This document shows positions 8,604 to 16,710 of a stretch of DNA of 64,000 bases, piece by piece (the first letter of the stretch is position 1; each line of letters opens with the position of its first letter). The translations under genes and the position numbers were made by a program. This DNA comes from Bacillus sp. V2I10. GTDB taxonomy: Bacteria; Bacillota; Bacilli; Bacillales; Bacillaceae. The notes under the pieces were generated by a model, which worked only from the letters and a program-made list of their open reading frames with translations, did not search any database and was not told where the DNA came from. The stretch covers positions 644,001 to 708,000 of the forward strand of contig NZ_JAUSYV010000001.1 of assembly GCF_030817055.1 (NCBI RefSeq), read 5' to 3'.

Positions 8604-8627
8604 CGAAATGCGGAAGAGGAGATCTCA

Positions 8628-9653
8628 ATGGTCACAATAGGCGATGTAGCAAAGCAGGCTGGAGTATCTAAAAGTACGGTTTCTAATGTATTCAGCAAGA
8701 AGCGTCCGATAAGTGAGGATGTGACAAAGCGTGTGATCCGGGTTGCAAAGGAATTGAATTATGTTCCTAATCACATGGCAAGAAGTCTGGCTATTAAGAA
8801 GACGATGATTATTGGTCTTAAGATGCCGACTGTCAAAGATTATGAGTTAAGCAGCTTTGAAACGAAAGTGATTAATGGGGTTGTGAAAAAGTCTTCGGAA
8901 AGCGGATACCGGGTTCTTTTGGACCGCATCTATGAAGGAGATGACCAGTCGAACTTTTCAAGGGATCCTGTTGACGGAGTGATTCTATTAAATCCCCGTG
9001 AAGATGATCCTCGTATTATGCAATACAGGGATTCCAGCATGCCGTTTGTCCTGATCGGGCGGCCAGACAAAACGGACATGGATATCAAATGTGTTGATAA
9101 TAACAATATTGACATGGCGAAAGAGGTCGGGGAGTATTTAATCGGCAATGGCCATCGCGAAATTTTGTTTTTAAATGCTTCCTATCATATGACGGTAGCA
9201 GAGGACAGAAAAGCTGGGCTGATGAGGGCCTATGATAATTACAATATGCCGTTTGACGAGGGGAATGTTGTTTATTATGATCAATCGACCTTTTCAAACG
9301 CATCTGAATATGGGTATGTCTCTTTTCTTGAAAAGATAAAAGAGAAGAAGTATACAGCGGTCATTGCGGATTCGGATCGTGTTGCACTTGGGGTGATGAG
9401 AGCTGCAAGGGAAATGGAAGTGGATATTCCGAGAGATCTTTCCCTGATTGCTTTGAGCAATAATGAAACTCTGGCTCTTGAGACGACTCCTAACTTAACG
9501 AGTGTCGAGCTGTTTCCTGAGAAGTTGGGGGAGGAAGCGGCTGAGGTTCTGATTAATATGCTGAACAAACAGCTTGTACCAAGAATCAGAACGATCCCTG
9601 CAAAGCTGGTTATTCGCGATTCTTGTCAAGATATAAAACATCAAGAAGCGTAA
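8628..9653 (+). CDS. LacI/GalR-family transcription regulator
   Basis: A 341-residue repressor. The N-terminal helix-turn-helix and hinge begin at residue 3 (TIGDVAKQAGVSKSTVSNVF) and the hinge helix reads NYVPNHMARSLA. A periplasmic-binding-protein-like sugar domain follows, with DGVILLNPRED, PFVLIGRP and VDIPRDLSLIAL. The ATG at 8628 is chosen because GAGGAG (8615-8620) precedes it; the upstream ATG at 8589 would place operator O2 inside the coding region. It is the first gene of a plus-strand operon reaching about 18.8 kb, has a strong promoter, and is flanked upstream by two identical operator copies that it very probably binds. The inducer is unknown. Confidence 0.92.
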   Translation: MVTIGDVAKQAGVSKSTVSNVFSKKRPISEDVTKRVIRVAKELNYVPNHMARSLAIKKTMIIGLKMPTVKDYELSSFETKVINGVVKKSSESGYRVLLDRIYEGDDQSNFSRDPVDGVILLNPREDDPRIMQYRDSSMPFVLIGRPDKTDMDIKCVDNNNIDMAKEVGEYLIGNGHREILFLNASYHMTVAEDRKAGLMRAYDNYNMPFDEGNVVYYDQSTFSNASEYGYVSFLEKIKEKKYTAVIADSDRVALGVMRAAREMEVDIPRDLSLIALSNNETLALETTPNLTSVELFPEKLGEEAAEVLINMLNKQLVPRIRTIPAKLVIRDSCQDIKHQEA

Positions 9654-9711
9654 TGGATGAGGCATGAAAGGAGGGGAGACCTGGAATCTATCAAGATTCT
9701 ACATACTGAAT

Positions 9712-9725
9712 TGTAAGGGCTTACA
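9712..9725. promoter_or_regulatory. Candidate CcpA (cre) site
   Basis: TGTAAGGGCTTACA matches the cre consensus TGWAARCGYTWNCW except for one central base and is a near-perfect palindrome. It lies just upstream of the sugar-binding protein gene and could give glucose repression of the operon downstream of the regulator. Confidence 0.55.
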
Positions 9726-9754
9726 TGTAGTTAACAACGATTAACAGGGGGATT

Positions 9755-11074
9755 ATGATGAAGAAGCTGCTATTTTTAGTACTTGCTGTTTTTCTTGTTT
9801 TATCAGGATGTCAATCGAGCACGGGCAGTTCGGGCGGGAAAACGGAACCTGTAAAGGCGCCGGATCGTGATCTAGCGGCAGAAGGCTTGCCGGAGTTTAA
9901 TGAAAAGGTTGGAGAATTAGGCAAAACAGATTTGGAAATTTGGCTTGCAGCTGACTATGCCAACACAGCTCCAATTCAAGATGCGATCAAGGAATTTAAG
10001 GAAGTTTATCCGAACATTTCAATTAAAACGGTTGGGATTGAATGGGGAGATATGAGCAATAAAGTAAAGCTTGCCGTTTCTAGTGGAGCGGTTCCTGATA
10101 TGGCTCATGCCCATGCCTTTGCAATGGGTGCACAGGGTCTTGCTGAACCGGTTGATGATTTGTGGGAAGAGTGGGGCGAAGAGGATAAGTTTGTACCAGG
10201 CGGTATTGAGGATACGACCTGGGAAGGTGTTAAGTACGGAATGCCGATAGATGTAAATACAACAATCTACTTATATAATAAGAAGGTTTTTGAAGAGAAC
10301 GGCATCAAAGAAGCGCCTAAAACGCTTGATGAGTTAGTGGCTGTATCAAAGAAGCTGACGAAGAAAGATGGATCCAGATATGGAATCGTGACTAGTGCCA
10401 GCGGATGGAGTTTCTTTGGAAATGTCATCGCAGCGGGAACGAACACGCTGAAGTTTGACGGTGACAAGGTGACAGCGAATCTTAATGATCCAAAGATTGT
10501 TGAAACGATGGCGAAATATACAGGCTTAGCAACAGTTGATAAATCATCTCCTGTTCCTCCGCCGCAGCAAAGACAAACTGATCATCCTGTAGCGATGTTT
10601 GGGACTGGAAGAGCTGTTTCCTTCATTTCTGGACCATGGGATATTGCTAGAATCAAAAATGAATTCCCTGATGCTTATAAAGATTTAGCAACTGCTAAGC
10701 TTCCTGGGGATGAAAAAGGTTCCGTCTTAGGCGGAGGAAGCTTGTTTGTTCCAAAGGGATCCAAAAACAAAGTCGCTTCCTTTGAGCTAATGAAATGGTT
10801 TGTTTCAGACAAATACGGAATTCGGTTAGCAAAAGAGCAAGGCCGTCATCCAGTGAAAACTCATTTATATGAAGATGAAATGTACAGCGATCCATTATTG
10901 AAGCCATATGTAGAGACATTACAGGATGCTGTACCGTACAAATTGGAAGCGTACCCAGAAGCAAATGATGCATGGGGAAAAGCTTTGCGTGCTGTGTTTG
11001 ACGGAGCCGATCCGCAAAAAACACTTGACGAGGCACAGGGAATTGCCGAAAAGGCTGTGAATTCAGCTAAATAG
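9755..11074 (+). CDS. ABC importer solute-binding lipoprotein (family 1, sugar/UgpB-like)
   Basis: Extracytoplasmic binding lipoprotein of about 439 residues. A hydrophobic signal ends in the lipobox LSGC (Cys19), followed by a polar linker. The mature part has the family 1 fold with KEFKEVYPNISIKTV near residue 90 and GMPIDVNTTIYLYNKKVFEE near 165. ATG codons at 9755 and 9758 are both possible; AGGGGG at 9746-9751 is better spaced for the second. It is followed by a hairpin (11101-11126) and two permeases. No ATPase gene is nearby, so a shared MsmX-type ATPase is likely. Ligand unknown; the phosphodiesterase and GH38-like neighbours suggest a glycosylated phosphodiester or oligosaccharide. 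Confidence 0.9.
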   Translation: MMKKLLFLVLAVFLVLSGCQSSTGSSGGKTEPVKAPDRDLAAEGLPEFNEKVGELGKTDLEIWLAADYANTAPIQDAIKEFKEVYPNISIKTVGIEWGDMSNKVKLAVSSGAVPDMAHAHAFAMGAQGLAEPVDDLWEEWGEEDKFVPGGIEDTTWEGVKYGMPIDVNTTIYLYNKKVFEENGIKEAPKTLDELVAVSKKLTKKDGSRYGIVTSASGWSFFGNVIAAGTNTLKFDGDKVTANLNDPKIVETMAKYTGLATVDKSSPVPPPQQRQTDHPVAMFGTGRAVSFISGPWDIARIKNEFPDAYKDLATAKLPGDEKGSVLGGGSLFVPKGSKNKVASFELMKWFVSDKYGIRLAKEQGRHPVKTHLYEDEMYSDPLLKPYVETLQDAVPYKLEAYPEANDAWGKALRAVFDGADPQKTLDEAQGIAEKAVNSAK

Positions 11075-11100
11075 ACATTGGAATCGAATGGTTGATATTG

Positions 11101-11126
11101 AAAGGGTATGTGAAGACATGCCCTTT
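11101..11126 (+). terminator. Intercistronic hairpin after the binding-protein gene
   Basis: AAAGGGTATGT (11101-11111) pairs with ACATGCCCTTT (11116-11126), with one G-T pair. There is no long T tract, so it probably stabilises the upstream message or attenuates rather than stops transcription. That would give more binding protein than permease. Confidence 0.6.
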
Positions 11127-11148
11127 CCCTTTAAAGGGAGTGATTATT

Positions 11149-12069
11149 ATGAAAACAGAAATGGCTACTCAAATGAATACTGAAATAAAAGCGAAAAAAG
11201 AGTTTCATAAATTAAAAAGTTATATCGGGTCTTATCTATTTGTTTTACCTGCACTTAGTTTCTTATTTATATTCTCCATAGCACCTATTCTCTATTTAAT
11301 TTGGCTGAGCTTTCATGACTATAGCCTGCCGAATCCTGCCGAATTTACTGGCTTAAAGAACTTCTCACAAATGCTTCAAGACAAGCTTTTCATTAAGAGT
11401 CTCGGAAACACAATCGTTTATACAGCCGGTTCCATGTTTTTAGGGCTAGGCGGCGCGATTGCTGTTGCTGTGCTTCTTAATAGAAAGCTTAGAGGCTTAC
11501 GATTTTTTAAAGTGTTTTATTTTCTGCCGACGATCACCTCTGAGGTTATTACAGCCATGATCTTTTTGTGGGTGTTTGATAATAACCTGGGCATCCTTAA
11601 CTACTTGTTGAAGATCGCAGGTGTCGAAACACCGCCGGCATGGCTTTTGCAGCCAACTACGGCGATGATCATTCTGATTCTGATTGGAGCATGGAGAGGA
11701 ACAGCTTATAATATCCCGATTTTCTTGGCAGCCCTTCAGGCAGTCCCTCAATCTTTATATGAAGCAGCAAGGATTGATGGAGCTAATTCCTGGAAACAGT
11801 TTATACATATTACACTGCCATCGATCACCCATATATTAGTTTACACCATGGTTATGTCAGTTATTGGATCATTCCAGGTTGTTGCGGTTGTTGACATTTT
11901 GACAAACGGCGGACCGATGGACAGCACGATGGTAGTCATTAAACATATTTGGCAGCAGTCGTTTGAATTTAACTATGTTGGCTATGGGGCTGCACTGTCA
12001 CTTGTTCTATTCCCATTCTTGCTTGCAGTGACTTGGCTTCAATTAAAGCTATCTTCCGGAAAGGACTAA
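11149..12069 (+). CDS. ABC sugar importer permease (MalF/UgpA type)
   Basis: Inner membrane permease, 306 residues with six predicted spans. The cytoplasmic EAA loop reads EAARIDGANSWKQFIHITLP, the docking site for the ATPase. The ATG at 11149 follows AAAGGGAG and is preferred over an upstream TTG at 11092 that would cross the intercistronic hairpin. It forms a heterodimer with the next gene product, which starts 6 bases after its stop. Works with the lipoprotein encoded upstream. Confidence 0.92.
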   Translation: MKTEMATQMNTEIKAKKEFHKLKSYIGSYLFVLPALSFLFIFSIAPILYLIWLSFHDYSLPNPAEFTGLKNFSQMLQDKLFIKSLGNTIVYTAGSMFLGLGGAIAVAVLLNRKLRGLRFFKVFYFLPTITSEVITAMIFLWVFDNNLGILNYLLKIAGVETPPAWLLQPTTAMIILILIGAWRGTAYNIPIFLAALQAVPQSLYEAARIDGANSWKQFIHITLPSITHILVYTMVMSVIGSFQVVAVVDILTNGGPMDSTMVVIKHIWQQSFEFNYVGYGAALSLVLFPFLLAVTWLQLKLSSGKD

Positions 12070-12074
12070 ATACG

Positions 12075-12929
12075 ATGAAAAAGTCAAAAATCCTGAAAAA
12101 CTTCATCCTGTATTTTTTGCTGACGTTTGTCTTATTCGTGTTTTTAGGTCCATATATTTGGATGCTGATGACGGCCGTGAAGTCTCAGGGTGATGTCATG
12201 GTTTGGCCGCCTAAAATTTTGCCAACAGAATTTCATTGGGAAAATTTCCTGAGAATCTGGCAGGAAACGAACTTGCCGAGAGCTTTCTTAAACAGCTTTA
12301 TCGTATCAGCTTTAGCTACAATTATTAACGTGTTTTTTGCGTCATTGGCGGCTTTTGCCTTTGCAAGACTGACATTTCCGGGAAGAGATAAGCTTTTCCT
12401 CTTAGTGCTTGCGACGATGATGATTCCTTCCGGCTTAATGGTTGTTCCGCTCTTTTTTATGATGAAAAATGTACCGTTTGCAGGACCAGATGGATGGCTT
12501 GATTCCTATGTGGGACTCATTCTTCCCTTTGCAGTCACAGGCTTTGCCATTTTCCTGATGCGGCAAAACTTCCTTGCCATTCCAAGGGAATTGGATGAGC
12601 AGGCGACCATTGACGGCTGCTCTAAATTTCAAATTTATTGGAAAGTGATTATGCCTCTAAATAAACCGGCGATTGCTTTAGTAGCCATTTTCAGTTTTCT
12701 GAGTCACTGGAATGAATATTTATGGCCGTTGACGATTGCGAGGTCGCAGGAAATGTATACGATCCAGATTGCTCTAAAAGCATTCCAGGGTCAATATAAC
12801 ATCGATTGGCCGTTAATCATGACGGGTGCAACCACTGCCGCTTTGCCGATGATTATCTTGTACTTTATCCTTCAGCCTCTATTTGAACAAGGATTGGGAG
12901 GACTGGGTTCAGGAGGAAAAGAATCGTGA
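12075..12929 (+). CDS. ABC sugar importer permease (MalG/UgpE type)
   Basis: Second permease, 284 residues, six spans. The EAA-type loop reads EQATIDGCSKFQIYWKVIMP. The ATG at 12075 is preceded by GGAAAGGA within the end of the previous gene. Its stop overlaps the GTG start of the PHP-domain gene (12926), a sign of translational coupling and of shared transcription. Together with the upstream permease and lipoprotein it forms a CUT1-type importer lacking its own ATPase gene. Confidence 0.92.
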   Translation: MKKSKILKNFILYFLLTFVLFVFLGPYIWMLMTAVKSQGDVMVWPPKILPTEFHWENFLRIWQETNLPRAFLNSFIVSALATIINVFFASLAAFAFARLTFPGRDKLFLLVLATMMIPSGLMVVPLFFMMKNVPFAGPDGWLDSYVGLILPFAVTGFAIFLMRQNFLAIPRELDEQATIDGCSKFQIYWKVIMPLNKPAIALVAIFSFLSHWNEYLWPLTIARSQEMYTIQIALKAFQGQYNIDWPLIMTGATTAALPMIILYFILQPLFEQGLGGLGSGGKES

Positions 12930-14173
12930 GCCGAGTTCACACAGTCACCCTGTCTAAGGTGATCCATCATTCGCAGCAAGGCGAATACATCACCCTGCCC
13001 TTCTCTGTCCCAGACGATATTGAAGAAATAAAGGTAGAGCTGTCTTTCAGTCATGCTGATGAAAATATTATTGATCTGGGATTGGAGGATCCCAATGGTT
13101 TCAAAGGGTGGAGCGGCGGTGCCCGCAAGGACATTTTTGTCCGTGAAGACCGTGCCACGCCAGGCTACACGTTAGGGGAGCTTCCTGCCGGCGAGTGGGG
13201 GGTCATCTTGAATGCTTACCGTGTTCCCGGGTCGTGTGAGGTCAACGTTATAGTCACTCTTATGATGAGCGAAAAGAGATGGTTCAAAGGGGATTTGCAC
13301 CTGCATTCCAATCACAGTGATGGTGCCTTTACTCTTGCAGAAGTGATTGATAATGCCAGGCAGGCTGATTTAGATTTTCTGGCTTTAACCGATCATAATA
13401 CGTTCAGTCAAAACTACCAGTATCCGCAGGTTGAAGATTTGGCTGTTATTCCAGCTGTTGAACTGACGACAAACCGCGGGCATTGCAACTTTTATGGCGT
13501 GCACAAGCCCTTTTCCGATTTTCGCTGTGCAACGAAGGAAGATGTTCAAAAGAAGCTGGATGAAGGAATGGCAAACGGCGCCGTTATTTCGATCAACCAT
13601 CCGCACTGTTCATTTTGCTCATGGGATTGGGGTCTGGAGCATTTCGATGTAAAGATAGTGGAGATTTGGAATGGTCCCTGGAGCAAACAAAATCAAGCTA
13701 CTTTAACATGGTGGGATCTGCAATTGCAGCAAGGGAAGAAAATCGTGGCGATTGGCGGAAGCGATACCCATCGCCTTCATGAATCCATTAAATATGGAAC
13801 GCCGACGACATGGATTTATTCAGATATGCATACGCCAAGAAAGCTATTAGAAGCTTTAACAGCTGGCCAAGTGTGTATAGCCGGCCGTCCAAATGCCCCT
13901 TGGATTCAAATGCAGGCGGAAGAGACATTGATGAGCGGTACTTTTAAAAGGAAGCATGACAGGATACTTATAAAAATTGAGATTCCGGAAAGTACTGGCG
14001 GTCTTTTAAAAATCATTACGGATCAAGGGGACGTTTTTAAAAGCCATAAACCCACAGGAACATTGTCTAGAACTGTTGAGATTCCAGGCAGCAGCTTATA
14101 TGTGCGTGCTGAATTATGGGATGAGGAAACCGACACTCCAATTGTCATCAGCAATCCGATTTATTTTTCATAA
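12926..14173 (+). CDS. PHP-domain metallohydrolase (CehA/McbA family)
   Basis: A 415-residue protein. After a beta-rich N-terminal domain (about residues 1-112) comes a PHP domain with metal-ligand motifs DLHLHSNHSDG, LTDHNTF, INHPHCSF and GGSDTHR. CehA-type proteins hydrolyse phosphoesters or related bonds with a multinuclear metal centre; the physiological substrate is usually unknown. There is no signal peptide, so it acts in the cytoplasm on imported material. The GTG start at 12926 follows AGGAGG (12911-12916) and overlaps the permease stop. The glycerophosphodiesterase next to it suggests both handle an imported phosphodiester, which is inference. Confidence 0.85.
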   Translation: MSRVHTVTLSKVIHHSQQGEYITLPFSVPDDIEEIKVELSFSHADENIIDLGLEDPNGFKGWSGGARKDIFVREDRATPGYTLGELPAGEWGVILNAYRVPGSCEVNVIVTLMMSEKRWFKGDLHLHSNHSDGAFTLAEVIDNARQADLDFLALTDHNTFSQNYQYPQVEDLAVIPAVELTTNRGHCNFYGVHKPFSDFRCATKEDVQKKLDEGMANGAVISINHPHCSFCSWDWGLEHFDVKIVEIWNGPWSKQNQATLTWWDLQLQQGKKIVAIGGSDTHRLHESIKYGTPTTWIYSDMHTPRKLLEALTAGQVCIAGRPNAPWIQMQAEETLMSGTFKRKHDRILIKIEIPESTGGLLKIITDQGDVFKSHKPTGTLSRTVEIPGSSLYVRAELWDEETDTPIVISNPIYFS

Positions 14174-14188
14174 GAAGCAGGTGAAAAG

Positions 14189-14986
14189 GTGGATAGAATC
14201 TTTCAAGGCAAGAACAGAGCTCTAATTGGCGCTCATCGCGGTGCATCTGCGTATTGTCCGGAGAATACGATGTCGTCTTTTAAGAAAGCGATGGAGCTGC
14301 AGGCTGATATGCTTGAGCTTGATGTCCAGCTGACAAGTGACGGGCATGCTGTTGTCTTCCATGATTTCTCGCTTGAGAGAACAACTAATGGAACAGGATT
14401 TTTGAGGGAACACACTTTATCCGACTTGAAAAAACTAGATGCAGGTGCGTGGTTTTCAGAGGAGTTTGCAGATGAAGAGATTCCGGCGCTTGAGGAAGTT
14501 TTAGCATGGGCGAAGGGGAAAATCGTGCTCAGTATCGAACTGAAGCAGATGGAGCACCTGAAAGAACCATTAGCTAAAAGAGTCACAGATTTAATCCGAA
14601 GCTATCAAATGGAAGACCAAATCCAGCTCATGTCCTTTAACCATGCATCCTTAGCAGAGGCGAGGTTGCACAGCAAGCTCATCCTCACAAATGTTATCTG
14701 CTCCTCGCGATTAGCAGATCCTGTCCGTTATCTGAAAGAACTTCAGGCACAAGTATTAAATGTGCCAATCAATCAATTATCTCCAAGTTTAATAGAAGAG
14801 CTTCATCAGGCTGACTATTATGTGCATGGAAGCATGAGCGACGATATCCATGTATGGAAAACGCTTCAGGAATGGAAAATCGACGCGATGGACACGAATC
14901 TTCCTGACGTCATGATAAGAAAGAATGATTCATCATTCATAAGGGGGCCATTAAATGGAATTTCACAGTTTAAAAGGAATTATTGA
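14189..14986 (+). CDS. Glycerophosphodiester phosphodiesterase family protein
   Basis: A 265-residue TIM-barrel GDPD protein without signal peptide. The catalytic pattern is clear: GAHRGASAYCPENT near residues 10-23, ELDVQLTSDGHAVVFHD near 39-55, and SIELKQ near 115. Members release an alcohol and sn-glycerol 3-phosphate from glycerophosphodiesters. GTG at 14189 is preceded by AGCAGGTG. The gene overlaps the next by 32 bases, so the operon is tight. Cytoplasmic location and linkage to the importer suggest that glycerophosphodiester-containing compounds are the imported substrate. Confidence 0.9.
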   Translation: MDRIFQGKNRALIGAHRGASAYCPENTMSSFKKAMELQADMLELDVQLTSDGHAVVFHDFSLERTTNGTGFLREHTLSDLKKLDAGAWFSEEFADEEIPALEEVLAWAKGKIVLSIELKQMEHLKEPLAKRVTDLIRSYQMEDQIQLMSFNHASLAEARLHSKLILTNVICSSRLADPVRYLKELQAQVLNVPINQLSPSLIEELHQADYYVHGSMSDDIHVWKTLQEWKIDAMDTNLPDVMIRKNDSSFIRGPLNGISQFKRNY

Positions 14987-15920
14987 TCAAAAATATGTTG
15001 AGAAAGCGTGCTCAAGGTTAATAATGGGGACGGCTCATTTCTATCAATATGACAGTAAGCAGCAGGCTTTCGATATGCTGGATGAGTACTTCAAAATAGG
15101 TGGAAATATGTTTGATATGGCTCATCAGTACATAGACAGCGAGGTTATTTTTGGGGAATGGCTGCATTTGAGGAAGAATCGCAGTGAGATTCATATTTTA
15201 ACAAAAGGGGCTCATCCTGATGATGGTGAACCAGGTCCCCGCGTGAATCCGGCAGCTATTTCTAAAGATATCTCAGAAAGCTTAGAGCGATTGAATACAG
15301 ACTATATTGATTTCTATGCCCTTCATCGTGATGATGAAAGCGTAGAGGTTGGCGTGATTATGGATGCGTTAAATCAGCATCTTGCTGCAGGGCAAGTTCA
15401 TGCGATTGGGGCTTCGAACTGGTCGCATCAGCGCATACAGGAAGCGAATGAATATGCTGCGGCGCATGGATTAATAGGGTTTACGTTTAATAGTCCGAAC
15501 CTGAGCCTTGCAAAATGCAGGGAACCAAGATGGCCTGGATGTATTTCAGTGGATGAGCACATGGAGAATTGGCACAAAGGGTCACAGATGCCGCTGCTCT
15601 CATGGTCATCCCAAGCGGGCGGCTTCTTCAGCGGAAGATTTGCTCCTGATAGAAAAGATCATGAAGAAATGGTTCGGGTCTATTACACCGAGGATAATTG
15701 GAAAAGGTATGAACGTGCTAAGAAGCTTGCCAAAGATAAGGGTGTTACGGCTATTCAAATTGCACTCGCTTATGTGTTGAATCAGCCATACCAAACGGCA
15801 GCCATCATAGGACCGGAGAATTCAGAAGAATTAATGTCATCAGTAGCAGGTTCCGCCATCAAGCTGACGGCTGAGGAAATGAACTGGCTGAATTTGATGG
15901 AACATGAAGCAAGTGTTTAA
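14955..15920 (+). CDS. Aldo/keto reductase family protein
   Basis: A 321-residue TIM-barrel NAD(P)H-dependent oxidoreductase. Family marks are IMGTAHFYQY at the N-terminus, GGNMFDMAHQYIDSE with the conserved Asp and Tyr, LTKGAHP with the Lys, YIDFYALHRDD with the His, and GASNWS. It probably oxidises or reduces a sugar or sugar alcohol released by the operon's hydrolases. The ATG at 14955 has an AAGGGGG ribosome binding site inside the end of the GDPD gene. Specific substrate cannot be named. Confidence 0.87.
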   Translation: MEFHSLKGIIDQKYVEKACSRLIMGTAHFYQYDSKQQAFDMLDEYFKIGGNMFDMAHQYIDSEVIFGEWLHLRKNRSEIHILTKGAHPDDGEPGPRVNPAAISKDISESLERLNTDYIDFYALHRDDESVEVGVIMDALNQHLAAGQVHAIGASNWSHQRIQEANEYAAAHGLIGFTFNSPNLSLAKCREPRWPGCISVDEHMENWHKGSQMPLLSWSSQAGGFFSGRFAPDRKDHEEMVRVYYTEDNWKRYERAKKLAKDKGVTAIQIALAYVLNQPYQTAAIIGPENSEELMSSVAGSAIKLTAEEMNWLNLMEHEASV

Positions 15921-15938
15921 GGAGAGGAGCGACCAGAA

Positions 15939-16697
15939 ATGAAGCATAAATTCGCTGCCCAACTATATACGCTGCGAAATGAAATTCAGAATGATTTTCC
16001 AGGCACTTTAAGGATCGTAAAAGAAATGGGCTGGGAAGCAGTTCAAGTGGATGGCTTATATGGGTATTCGCCAGAGGAGATTGCTGGAGTTCTTAACGAA
16101 ACAGGGCTAAAAACGGCAGGCATGCATGTCAGCTTAGACAGGCTGAAGCATGAATTGGATGATGTGTTGAAGGAAGCCAGACTGTTTCAAACAGCAGAAA
16201 TCATTTTGCCTTATTTAGATGACCATTTAAAAAATGAAGAAGGATACAAAAACGTCAGAAAAGACTTGCTCGCCATTTCTGCAATAGCAGTTCCGCAGGG
16301 GTTTCGAATTGGCTATCATCATCACGATTTTGAGTTCCAAACTGAGATCGATGGGGAATATGCTCTGGATTATCTTCTGGCTCCACCAGAAATTTTTCCG
16401 GAAATCGATACGTATTGGGTGAAAAAAGCAGGACTTGATCCATTAAGTTATATTCGCCGTTTTCCAAATCAAATGCCGATTTTGCACCTGAAGGATATGA
16501 CTAGTGACGGAAAAGAAAATTTTGCAGAGATAGGGTCAGGCTGCATCGATTTTGAACCGATTCTAAAGTGGGGAGAACAAAATGGTGTGGAGTGGTACGC
16601 GGTTGAACAGGATATTTGTGAAGGGAGCCCGCTCGAGAGCCTGGAGCAGAGCCTTTCATACTTGATCAAACTGACAGCCAAATGGCAGACAAACTAG
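15939..16697 (+). CDS. Sugar phosphate isomerase/epimerase-like TIM-barrel protein
   Basis: A 252-residue xylose-isomerase-like TIM barrel. Likely metal ligands sit in EIILPYLDDH, GYHHHDFEFQ, FPEIDTYWV and LHLKDMTSD. Such enzymes isomerise, epimerise or dehydrate ketoses or inositol derivatives. Start ATG 15939 follows AGGAGAGG. It sits between the aldo/keto reductase and the GH38-like gene in the same operon. Only the fold-level function is certain. Confidence 0.85.
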   Translation: MKHKFAAQLYTLRNEIQNDFPGTLRIVKEMGWEAVQVDGLYGYSPEEIAGVLNETGLKTAGMHVSLDRLKHELDDVLKEARLFQTAEIILPYLDDHLKNEEGYKNVRKDLLAISAIAVPQGFRIGYHHHDFEFQTEIDGEYALDYLLAPPEIFPEIDTYWVKKAGLDPLSYIRRFPNQMPILHLKDMTSDGKENFAEIGSGCIDFEPILKWGEQNGVEWYAVEQDICEGSPLESLEQSLSYLIKLTAKWQTN

Positions 16698-16710
16698 GGG
16701 TGACATTCAT

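Noticed and set aside
8589..8627. Upstream ATG start for the LacI-type gene
   Set aside because: It would place the second operator inside the coding sequence and has no ribosome binding site; ATG 8628 has GAGGAG.
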